Assembly: GCF_031312535.1 (NCBI RefSeq)
Contig: NZ_CP133594.1
Span: 806,001-870,000 of the forward strand
DNA: 64,000 nt
DNA from: Methanolobus mangrovi
GTDB taxonomy: Archaea > Halobacteriota > Methanosarcinia > Methanosarcinales > Methanosarcinaceae
Direction of reading: 5' to 3'
The stretch's first letter is position 1, and each line of letters begins with the position of its first letter. The translations under genes and the position numbers were made by a program. This document shows, in pieces, positions 34,697-42,221 of this stretch. The notes under the pieces were generated by a model. That model did not search any database, was not told the DNA's origin, and saw only the letters and a program-made list of their open reading frames with translations.

Positions 34697-35926
34697 CTAT
34701 TCTTCTGTGTTCTCACCCGGGATGCTACCGCCTTCCATTAGCTGCTTGATGATCTCATCCTTTGACTTTTTTGTCCTGTAATTGTTGTAGGCAAGTCCAC
34801 CGATAACCGCCAGAAGCAGTAATACAACAATGATTGTTCCTGCCCCGCCGCTCTTTTCCATAACTATGACATTGACCTTTGTTTCGATCTGTTCCTCTCC
34901 GAAATCATCGATATAAGTGATAGTCACCGGAATCTCGAACTCTCCCGACTGGTCTGCAATAAAAGTGATAACCGCAGGTCCATCCTCATCAGGGTCAAGA
35001 GTTCCGATGAAGGATTCTTTCAGTCCCTTGAATGGATGATCTGCATAGACACGTATTGAGTTAATTGTCCTGTCACCGGAGTTCTCGATCCTCATGGTAA
35101 GTTCAACAGTATCATCCATTTGAGGAAGGATTGGATCGACCTTTACAGATGCAAGGTTCAGACTGCCTTTCTTATCGAGTACGGTTATCTGAATGTCATA
35201 TTCATCCTTTTGCTTGCCATAATCGTCTTCATATTCTACAATAACAGGAATGTCAAATGTTCCTGACTTGTTTGCTTTGAATTTGAACAATGCAGTTTGA
35301 CTGGCATTTAAATCAAGAGTTCCAATGGTAGAGCTTTTGATCCCTTTAAAATCGTGATTTAACTTAACGATTACAGATTTTGCTATCCCTTTTCCTAGAT
35401 TTTCTATCTCCAGATCTAAGTCAACAGTATCCCCCTCATACATATATTCAGGATTGGTCTTGACAGAGGATATCCTTGGTTCTGCATGTTCACCTATAAC
35501 AAATACTTCAACGTCATAATAGGTAACTTGTTCCACAGCCTGATTTCCATATGCCAATCTCATTTTTATGATATGCGAACCTGGTTTTGCATCAGGAGTT
35601 GTCCTCATATGGTATATCAGCTGCCTTCGACTGTCATGATAAACAAATGTAGGAATATAGGCAACAAGGTCTTCTGTAACTATAATATCGGGAGGGATGC
35701 TGATTATTTCAAAAGTGATGTCTTCCGGAACTCTTGTACCGCAGTTCTCAAGACCGATGCCTATAGTGAATTCTTCATCAATGCCCACTGAACTGGGACT
35801 TATATCCTCTACAACCGCAGTTAAACATTCATCACCGGAAGCTCCTGCCAGTGCAGTAGATGTCCCTGCCAGCATAATGAAAAAAACTGATAATAGCACA
35901 TATGGTAATTTAGTATTCAAACTCAC
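34697..35926 (-). CDS. Exported CARDB-repeat protein with C-terminal anchor
   Basis: 409 residues: signal peptide (LLSVFFIMLAGTSTALA), three Ig-like CARDB repeats (each with an ENLGKG or ENSGDR-like strand and FKGI/FKGL turn), and a C-terminal membrane helix (GTIIVVLLLLAVIGGLAYN). It starts with GTG overlapping the TGA of the regulator gene by 4 bases, so translation is coupled. In this operon it likely serves as the extracellular accessory part of the ABC exporter (inference). Confidence 0.82.
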   Translation of the reverse strand: MSLNTKLPYVLLSVFFIMLAGTSTALAGASGDECLTAVVEDISPSSVGIDEEFTIGIGLENCGTRVPEDITFEIISIPPDIIVTEDLVAYIPTFVYHDSRRQLIYHMRTTPDAKPGSHIIKMRLAYGNQAVEQVTYYDVEVFVIGEHAEPRISSVKTNPEYMYEGDTVDLDLEIENLGKGIAKSVIVKLNHDFKGIKSSTIGTLDLNASQTALFKFKANKSGTFDIPVIVEYEDDYGKQKDEYDIQITVLDKKGSLNLASVKVDPILPQMDDTVELTMRIENSGDRTINSIRVYADHPFKGLKESFIGTLDPDEDGPAVITFIADQSGEFEIPVTITYIDDFGEEQIETKVNVIVMEKSGGAGTIIVVLLLLAVIGGLAYNNYRTKKSKDEIIKQLMEGGSIPGENTEE

Positions 35927-36414
35927 CCTTTACTCATCCCCTTTTGAATATTTTCTGTAAATTCACTTAAATTCTTGAAAATCAGATCTAATGCGACCAT
36001 CTGTTGATAATACTCTCCGATCAGTTTGAGCATAGCTTCAGAATCATCTGTTTTGCTCTTTTGACATTTTTCAATTATTGCAGGAAGAGATTTAAGCGCT
36101 GGATTCACAAAAGCTTCATTCTTTATTTTTGCTGCATTAATTATCATTGTCAGCAAATCTCTTTGAACTGAGAAGTACAATTTTTTTGAACCGGCTTTCT
36201 TTGTTTTATCTGCAAGAGTAATTCTGCTAAGTAATTTCATTGTCGCGCTAACAGCTGAAAAACTATACCCGGTCTTTGCGGAAAGTTCTTCTAAAGTTAG
36301 CGGATCTGGCTCAGAATAAAGTACTGCAAGTAGTTTAGAGGAAAGTTCATCGAGTCCATAGGACTTCATCCCCTGATACACAATATCTTCAAATTGCTTT
36401 CTGGCAGTTTCCAT
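35923..36414 (-). CDS. GbsR/MarR-type transcriptional regulator
   Basis: 163 residues. The winged helix is SEPDPLTLEELSAKTGYSFSAVSATMKLLSRI, followed by a helical dimerisation part. It is first in an operon with the CARDB protein, permease and ATPase. A 38-bp dyad (36427-36464) covers its predicted transcription start, which points to autorepression and control of the whole operon. The ligand is unknown. Confidence 0.85.
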   Translation of the reverse strand: METARKQFEDIVYQGMKSYGLDELSSKLLAVLYSEPDPLTLEELSAKTGYSFSAVSATMKLLSRITLADKTKKAGSKKLYFSVQRDLLTMIINAAKIKNEAFVNPALKSLPAIIEKCQKSKTDDSEAMLKLIGEYYQQMVALDLIFKNLSEFTENIQKGMSKG

Positions 36415-36426
36415 ATTTACCCATTG

Positions 36427-36464
36427 TTTACATAATTTACTGTAATTACAGTATTTTGTGTAAA
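36427..36464 (-). promoter_or_regulatory. Operator dyad of the GbsR-ABC operon
   Basis: The centre TACTGTAATTACAGTA (36438-36453) is a perfect 16-bp palindrome. Outer half-sites TTTACA (36427-36432) and TGTAAA (36459-36464) share exactly the same centre. On the minus strand the TATA box GCATATAAA (about 36471-36479) lies directly upstream, so the start site falls inside the dyad: a repressor position. Confidence 0.65.
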
Positions 36465-36982
36465 TTAGAGTTTATATGCACGTACATATATATCTTTTGA
36501 ATGTATAGATGAACTTAAAAGTTGAAGATATTACGTGGAACTTACACCTAAAGTAGCCACAAAATCTGTATTTCTTATATTGTTTTCATTTTGAGTGATA
36601 CCTGAAACCATCCAATGATCAAAGTCTCCAAAGCTGTACGAATTAATGCATACTGAAGGAAACACATAATCATGCGATGCCTTCTCCTTTTATGAGAATC
36701 TACTACATTGTCCATGTTAATAGGAAAAGTATCATCAAACCCATAAATTTGAATAAAATCCTGGAAAGGGTTTTTCCTTTCGGAATAAATGAGAACATTC
36801 AAATATACATTTTTCGTAACATTAATAAAATACATAATAATCAATTAAAATTTTTGAATTATCAATAGATGTTTGAGTTTAATATTGGTATTTATAGAGG
36901 ATTAAAATCAAAAAGTTAATAAATAAATAGAGTAACATAAAAAGTCACAACTAATTGCCAAACCAAATGGCTGGGTGGTAAA
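36465..36982. other. Intergenic region between divergent genes
   Basis: About 520 bp holding the ABC-operon promoter at its left end. Minus-strand frames between 36541 and 36700 include a coding-like piece (YSFGDFDHWMVSGITQN) with no start, perhaps a decayed gene. A GGTGGT ribosome site ends the region before the lipoprotein gene. Confidence 0.35.
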
Positions 36983-38437
36983 ATGAAATCAAAAATAATA
37001 GTAGCAATGCTCTTGATAGGCATAATAGCGTTTTCAGGATGTACTGACATAAGTGACTCATACAAACCTGGAAGCTTCGGGACAACCGAAGAAGAAATGC
37101 AGATCGTAGATGCAGTAACAGACAAATATGGAGATATGACAGCCACAGGCGAACCACGACTTCTTGAAGTAATGATGACATCATCAACACAAAACTTCAT
37201 ACCAGTCGATAAGGTACTGAAATATTCAAAGGACTCAGAAGAATTGTACGCATGGTTCATCTATGACAACTTTGACAACGACATAATAAGTGTGGAATGG
37301 ATTTACCTTGACAGTGATTACTCGATCCACACCTTTGAATCAGAAACTGGCGAAGACTTTGGACGTGGAACATTCATACTCGAAAAACCAGATGACGGCT
37401 GGCCACTCGGAGATTATAAAGTAATCATAAGCGGAGCAGGAGTCGAAGAATCCGTAGAATTCGAGATAATAAACGGAGATACTGTTTCTATACCACTTGA
37501 TCTTCTAGCCGGTACAACAATAGGCAGCCAGCAGGCAGACTTTGGAAACACAGGAACAACAGAAGCATTACCAACCCCACAAAGCGGATTCACAGCAGAA
37601 AGCACATCATCCAGCTTTATAGGAGACTGGACTTCAAATTGGGGCGACATGACATTCAAAAAATCAGGAGATAAGATAATCGGTGAATACACACACGATA
37701 AGGGAAAACTTGAAGGTGTTGTAAACGGCGATGTATTCATAGGAACCTGGTCCGAAAGCCCTTCATACGCAGAACCAAATGATGCAGGTGACGTGGAACT
37801 TAAACTAAGCAAAGACGGCAACTCATTCGAAGGAAACTGGAGATATGGCTCTGATAGTTCATCATGGAGCGGTGGCTGGACAGGAACCAGAGTAGCACAA
37901 TCATCAGGCACAAGTTCATCAGACATAGTACCTGGCTGGTATCTTACAACAGTCGAAGACTACGGTGACAAAGTAGTAAGCACAAACGACTACTACAGCT
38001 ATGATGTAGACTACAAAAGAGGCAATGTCTGGACCAGTAACACAGGAGATGAAGGCGAAACTGTACAGGTAAGAACGATCAGTGAAGAGCCAGAAGACTT
38101 CTACGCTGCTGAAGAAGAGATTGTGATCAACGTCAGAAAAGAAGGCTCATTGATTGCACCCGGTGATCTCGGACTTGAAGATTCAAGCAACATAGACATA
38201 GACGCAGCAGATGTCGCGATCGACAGAGCAACCTCAAGCCACTATTATCTGGAAGATGAAACATATGGAGCTTTCTTCAAGATGGGATGGCATGATGCAA
38301 CCGGTGACGTAAAACAAGGTACGTTCAAAGCAGATGCACCATGGGAAAACGCATTTGGTGGCTCATTCAGAATAACTTACACATACATCAATGGTGGAGC
38401 CTACAGAACAAACTACATATACGAATGGAGAGAGTAA
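36983..38437 (+). CDS. Large lipoprotein with beta-rich domains
   Basis: 484 residues. The signal peptide ends at lipobox FSGC. Three parts follow: an N-terminal beta domain (to about 180), a Ser/Thr linker, a central lipocalin-like segment with GDWTSNWGDMTFKKSGDKIIGEYTHDKG and a related GNWRYGSDSSSWSGGWTGTR, and a C-terminal beta domain rich in Tyr. The acidic composition fits an exported surface protein of a salt-adapted methanogen. Function unknown. GGTGGT precedes the ATG. Confidence 0.72.
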   Translation: MKSKIIVAMLLIGIIAFSGCTDISDSYKPGSFGTTEEEMQIVDAVTDKYGDMTATGEPRLLEVMMTSSTQNFIPVDKVLKYSKDSEELYAWFIYDNFDNDIISVEWIYLDSDYSIHTFESETGEDFGRGTFILEKPDDGWPLGDYKVIISGAGVEESVEFEIINGDTVSIPLDLLAGTTIGSQQADFGNTGTTEALPTPQSGFTAESTSSSFIGDWTSNWGDMTFKKSGDKIIGEYTHDKGKLEGVVNGDVFIGTWSESPSYAEPNDAGDVELKLSKDGNSFEGNWRYGSDSSSWSGGWTGTRVAQSSGTSSSDIVPGWYLTTVEDYGDKVVSTNDYYSYDVDYKRGNVWTSNTGDEGETVQVRTISEEPEDFYAAEEEIVINVRKEGSLIAPGDLGLEDSSNIDIDAADVAIDRATSSHYYLEDETYGAFFKMGWHDATGDVKQGTFKADAPWENAFGGSFRITYTYINGGAYRTNYIYEWRE

Positions 38438-38815
38438 TTCTCTACCATTCTCTTTTTTCTTTTGGCTCACTACAAAATTGAGTGAGAAAATCATATCAAC
38501 TCATTTCCATATTTTATGGAAACTGCACTCATTATAAATTATTCTCCTTTATTTCCATTATTGACAGCATCCTGAATAATGTATAATTTTCTTCTCCACA
38601 ACCATTAACTGTGAGCATCGTTGAAAAAATGCATGTTTTATCATTGCTGAAAGAAAGAGTATCAAAAAAAGTGAGAGTTTGTTCATAGTCTCCAACCTTA
38701 AATCACACAATTCCTGTTGTAAGTAAATAATTTACATTATAGACGAAACTCAAACTGAAAAAGCAATATCATCAAATCCCTATCAAAAACCCTTAAATAT
38801 CCCATTTACCATTAT
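38438..38815. other. Intergenic region with U-rich end of the lipoprotein gene
   Basis: The stretch 38440-38463 (CTACCATTCTCTTTTTTCTT) looks like a U-rich terminator. CCCTTAAATATCCC near 38789-38802 is the likely TATA box of the MarR gene. Nothing else is recognised. Confidence 0.4.
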
Positions 38816-38831
38816 TGTTGTCATGACAACA
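38816..38831 (+). promoter_or_regulatory. Operator palindrome of the marR-MFS operon
   Basis: TGTTGTCATGACAACA is a perfect 16-bp palindrome. It lies 20-25 bp after the TATA box, covering the predicted transcription start, and 37 bp before the chosen ATG at 38868. A second overlapping dyad ACAAC-A-GTTGT follows. This fits binding by the MarR protein encoded next. Confidence 0.55.
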
Positions 38832-38867
38832 GTTGTGCCGGCAACTGTACACTATAAGGAGCAGAAC

Positions 38868-39344
38868 ATGAACGACATACCTCTCGGAGCATTCACCTCT
38901 ATAATCTATCGCAGTCAATTTGTGAGGATAAACAATCGAATGAAAGAACTCGGTCTTTCTGCAGGACAATTCTTCGTTCTTATAATACTTTCAATCGAGC
39001 AGGGTATCACACAGGACACACTTGCAGGAAAACTGCTCATTGACAAGGGAAGTATAGCCCGGGCAGTCAATGTCCTTGAGGATAAGAGTCTTGTCAAACG
39101 CATAACCGATGAGAACAACCGCCGCGCTGTGCGTCTTTATCTAACTGAAACAGGGAAACAGCTCATTCCAGAGATCGTAAGAATAGACAACGAATGGGAA
39201 GAAGCTGCATTTTCAGGATTCACAGAAGAAGAGAAGACACAGGCAAAGGAGCTACTCCACAAAATAGCAAAGAACAGTTATGAATCCGCTTATAAAAAAG
39301 GTGATAAAAAATGGAAGGAATTTCCCCTGAAAGACCTGCAATAA
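38868..39344 (+). CDS. MarR-family transcriptional regulator
   Basis: 158 residues from ATG at 38868, chosen because AAGGAG stands 6 bases upstream; the longer frame from 38823 would start inside the operator palindrome. The winged helix is ITQDTLAGKLLIDKGSIARAVNVLEDKSLVKRITDENNRRAVRLYLT, with the typical DNRR-like wing. It overlaps the MFS gene by 34 bp, so the pair is translated together. It probably represses the exporter until a ligand binds. Confidence 0.88.
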   Translation: MNDIPLGAFTSIIYRSQFVRINNRMKELGLSAGQFFVLIILSIEQGITQDTLAGKLLIDKGSIARAVNVLEDKSLVKRITDENNRRAVRLYLTETGKQLIPEIVRIDNEWEEAAFSGFTEEEKTQAKELLHKIAKNSYESAYKKGDKKWKEFPLKDLQ

Positions 39345-40597
39345 ATGGTCATAATAAAAATTCAACGCAAAAATATGAGAGTTTAAAGCTCATCGTAATC
39401 CTTAGTGCATCCATGCTGACCATCATGGGTGCAGCCGCGGTCGCACCGGCATTGCCCAAGATGCTCGAGTACTTTGCCGACGTTCCGGATGCAGGCCTGC
39501 TGATATCCATGATAGTAACATTACCGGCACTGGGTATCATAATCAGTTCTCCTTTCATCGGCATCCTTGCTGATAAATATAGCAAGAAAAATCTGCTTAT
39601 AGCATCCCTTGCCACATTTGCATTAGTAGGAGCCACAGGTGCGATCCTCAACACTCTCTATGTCATACTCGCCTTCAGGGTATTGCTCGGAATAGGCATT
39701 GCAGGAATGTCCATTTGTGCCACAGCCCTGCTTGCAGACAATTACTCCGGTGCCGAACTTAAGAAAAAAATTGGTCTGCAATCGGCATGTATGGGTTTTG
39801 GAGCCGTAGTGCTTGAAGTATCAGGCGGCGCCCTTGCAGATATTAGCTGGCACGCTCCTTTTTACATTTACCTCATTGCGATGCTGATAATCCCGGGAGC
39901 CATGATCTCCATCAGCGGGTCTAAGAAAAAGAGTGGTCAGGGAGAAGGACAAAAGGACCATTCCAATGGTCAAATGAAAAACAAACAGCTGCAACTCAAA
40001 AGTATCTCCCTTATCTACGTAGCAACATTTGTACTGATGGTACTCTTCTTTTCAGTGCCTACAAAACTTCCATTTGTCCTTGACGAAAAAGGCATTTCAT
40101 CAGCATTTCTCATCGGAGCCTTGATATCCATCCCCGGACTCTTCGGTACAGTAGGGGCACTCGGGCATATCAGGGTTTCAAGATACCTGTCAGAGGTAAA
40201 GACCAATCTCTTTTTCTTCATTATGTTCGGAGCAGGCATCTTTACACTCTCCATAGCCCCTGACATTGCAACACTTATCATAGGATTGATAATAGCCGGC
40301 ATCGGCTTTGGAGTTATTAACGCCACAAACTTAAGCTGGCTTGGAAGAATTGCTCCTGAGAGATCACGCGGAAAGATATTCTCCGGATTTACCACTGTTC
40401 TCTTCCTTGGACAACTGGCAAGCCCCCTCATTATTCAGCCCATACTCAAAACAGGTACGCTCTACGATGCCTATGCATTCCTGGGAATTGCCGGAATCGT
40501 GTTGGGACTGGTATTTGGTGTGGTCAGTATCATAGACATCATTGAGCAAACAATCATAATTGCTGAGCATCCTGTTACTGTGGAATCAGGAAAATAA
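39311..40597 (+). CDS. MFS efflux transporter
   Basis: 428 residues, 12 membrane helices. MFS motif A is GILADKYSKKNLLI; the second helix-loop half carries GFGVINATNLSWLGRIAPERSRGKIFSG. The coupling to a MarR gene is typical of drug or solute exporters. AAGGTGAT precedes ATG, inside the marR coding sequence. The substrate is unknown. Confidence 0.88.
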   Translation: MEGISPERPAINGHNKNSTQKYESLKLIVILSASMLTIMGAAAVAPALPKMLEYFADVPDAGLLISMIVTLPALGIIISSPFIGILADKYSKKNLLIASLATFALVGATGAILNTLYVILAFRVLLGIGIAGMSICATALLADNYSGAELKKKIGLQSACMGFGAVVLEVSGGALADISWHAPFYIYLIAMLIIPGAMISISGSKKKSGQGEGQKDHSNGQMKNKQLQLKSISLIYVATFVLMVLFFSVPTKLPFVLDEKGISSAFLIGALISIPGLFGTVGALGHIRVSRYLSEVKTNLFFFIMFGAGIFTLSIAPDIATLIIGLIIAGIGFGVINATNLSWLGRIAPERSRGKIFSGFTTVLFLGQLASPLIIQPILKTGTLYDAYAFLGIAGIVLGLVFGVVSIIDIIEQTIIIAEHPVTVESGK

Positions 40598-40695
40598 GAG
40601 AATAAATTCAGATAACAAAAGATAATCGAGAACAGAATTAATTCTGTCTCGGTCTTTTTTACCAACTATTGATCTGGTTCCTTCATAACTTACCT

Positions 40696-41373
40696 TTAAC
40701 TTTTTCTGAGACTAACCATAAAGAGCTTTCTTGGAAGAGGTCCCTCGTCAAATTCCTTTATATCAATTATATCATACCCTTCAGAAAGATGCTCTATTTT
40801 CTCTTTGCTCAGGAAATGCACGATAAATCCACCCTCTATCTCCCACATATCTTCACACCTGTGAATTCCTAATCTATATTGCGAGTCTCCAGTATGTCGT
40901 GTTGTGAATATGTTCAGCCCACCGGGCTTAAGGACTCTTTTTATCTCTTTTGAGACAGATTCAAGCTCAGAGATCGTTAGTGGCATACAGTAAAGCATAT
41001 GTGAATAACACGCATCAAAGGTTTCATCTTCAAATGGAAGAGGTTTTCTCACATCGTACTGCAAAGTAGTTATATGCTCAGATAATCCATTCTCCCGGGC
41101 TTTCTGCTCTATAACCTGAATTCCTTTTTTAGAATAGTCAAGAGAATAGACCTCAAATCCATTTCCCGCAAAAAATAAAGTATCTCTTCCCTGCCCGGCT
41201 CCAAGTTCAAGAATCTTAGCTTTTCCCTCCTTCCTGAAGGTTTCAGCCGCCCATTGAGCAGGTAAACTGGGTTTTTCACCGAACTTTGCATTATTATTTG
41301 AAAACACATTTTCCCAGTGATCCTGTTGTTTTCTAAGAATTGTCTTATCTATGCATGAATCTCCCTGCACCAT
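40696..41373 (-). CDS. Class I SAM-dependent methyltransferase
   Basis: 225 residues. Motif I ILELGAGQGRDTLFFAGNGF and motif II VYSLDYSKKGI are intact; LPFEDETFDACYSHMLYCMPLT matches motif IV of small-molecule methyltransferases near the tellurite-resistance TehB type. It lies 29 bp from the FGE-like gene in the same direction, so the two may be co-transcribed. Acceptor unknown. Confidence 0.85.
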   Translation of the reverse strand: MVQGDSCIDKTILRKQQDHWENVFSNNNAKFGEKPSLPAQWAAETFRKEGKAKILELGAGQGRDTLFFAGNGFEVYSLDYSKKGIQVIEQKARENGLSEHITTLQYDVRKPLPFEDETFDACYSHMLYCMPLTISELESVSKEIKRVLKPGGLNIFTTRHTGDSQYRLGIHRCEDMWEIEGGFIVHFLSKEKIEHLSEGYDIIDIKEFDEGPLPRKLFMVSLRKS

Positions 41374-41402
41374 AGAATCACTCTTTAATCCTTCTTTAAT
41401 CC

Positions 41403-42194
41403 TTATATTTCCCTAAGGAGCCGCAAACCAACACGACTGCTGTTACGGCGGGCAATCGGCGGATAGCAATACCGACTTGCAGACCGGCATCCTGCGGCTG
41501 ACGTTTGCCAGCTGCCTCCTCGTAGTACCCTCATTATCTTTGAAGAAACATCAGCATCCTCCCGGGGACTACCGTCTGCAGGAGCATCTTCATAACTATC
41601 ATGATACATGTCCTGCATCCATTCCCAAAGATTTCCATGCATATCATACAATCCCCATGGATTGGGTTTCTTCTGGCCCACAGGATGAGAGCCAATATCC
41701 AGATTACCGCAGTAACAATATTCATCCAGTTCGGAGTCATTGTCACCAAACGAATACCTCGTGGCAGTACCCGCCCTGCATGCATATTCCCATTCAGCTT
41801 CAGAAGGCAGACGATATTTACCAGTACCCTCTTTCTCACTTAGTTTCTTAATAAAATCCTGTGCAGCATCCCATGAAACTCTGTCAACAGGACTGGCGTT
41901 TCCAACAAACTTGGAAGGGTTACTGCCCACTACCTCAGTCCACTGCTCCTGTGTGACCAAAAATTTACCAATATAGAATGCTTCCCCTATGCTAACTTCA
42001 TGAACAGGTCTTTCATTCTTATACCAGTTAGTTTCATCATCAGGTGAACCCATTTCAAATTTGCCTGCGGGAATCAATATGAATTCCATGCCAAGGGAAT
42101 TTGTGTAAGTATCTGGAAATCCTGATTCCTCACTTTTTAATAGACCATCAGTTTCTGCTTTCATAATGAACATTCCATCAATAAAAGCAGTCAT
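41403..42194 (-). CDS. Formylglycine-generating-enzyme-like (SUMF1/FGE-sulfatase) protein
   Basis: 263 residues. The FGE-sulfatase domain runs from SLGMEFILIPAGKFEMGSPDDE to RVGLRLL, with YRLPSEAEWEYACRAG, GLYDMHGNLWEWMQD and RGGSW, all hallmarks of the family. True FGE has two catalytic cysteines near the C-terminus; here SWQTSAAGCRSASRYC offers candidates but the spacing is not classical, so the activity is open. ATG at 42194 lies within a hairpin; ATG at 42164 is an alternative start. It sits 27 bp behind the sensor gene. Confidence 0.85.
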   Translation of the reverse strand: MTAFIDGMFIMKAETDGLLKSEESGFPDTYTNSLGMEFILIPAGKFEMGSPDDETNWYKNERPVHEVSIGEAFYIGKFLVTQEQWTEVVGSNPSKFVGNASPVDRVSWDAAQDFIKKLSEKEGTGKYRLPSEAEWEYACRAGTATRYSFGDNDSELDEYCYCGNLDIGSHPVGQKKPNPWGLYDMHGNLWEWMQDMYHDSYEDAPADGSPREDADVSSKIMRVLRGGSWQTSAAGCRSASRYCYPPIARRNSSRVGLRLLREI

Positions 42195-42210
42195 AACTTC
42201 TTATGACTGC
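42187..42210 (-). repeat. 10-bp perfect inverted repeat over a start codon
   Basis: GCAGTCATAA (42187-42196) and TTATGACTGC (42201-42210) with loop CTTC. In the minus-strand RNA this hairpin includes the first ATG of the FGE-like gene (42192-42194) in its 3' arm, just after the sensor stop at 42222. It could be a terminator-like structure for the sensor mRNA or could hide the start codon. Confidence 0.6.
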
Positions 42211-42221
42211 ATAACCACAGA

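Noticed and set aside
36575-36844. 89-codon minus-strand frame
   Set aside because: No ribosome site, odd composition, and a different frame of the same DNA looks equally coding; more likely decayed or non-coding.
38823-38867. 15-residue N-terminal extension of the MarR protein
   Set aside because: Its ATG is the centre of an operator palindrome and lacks a ribosome site; ATG 38868 has AAGGAG.
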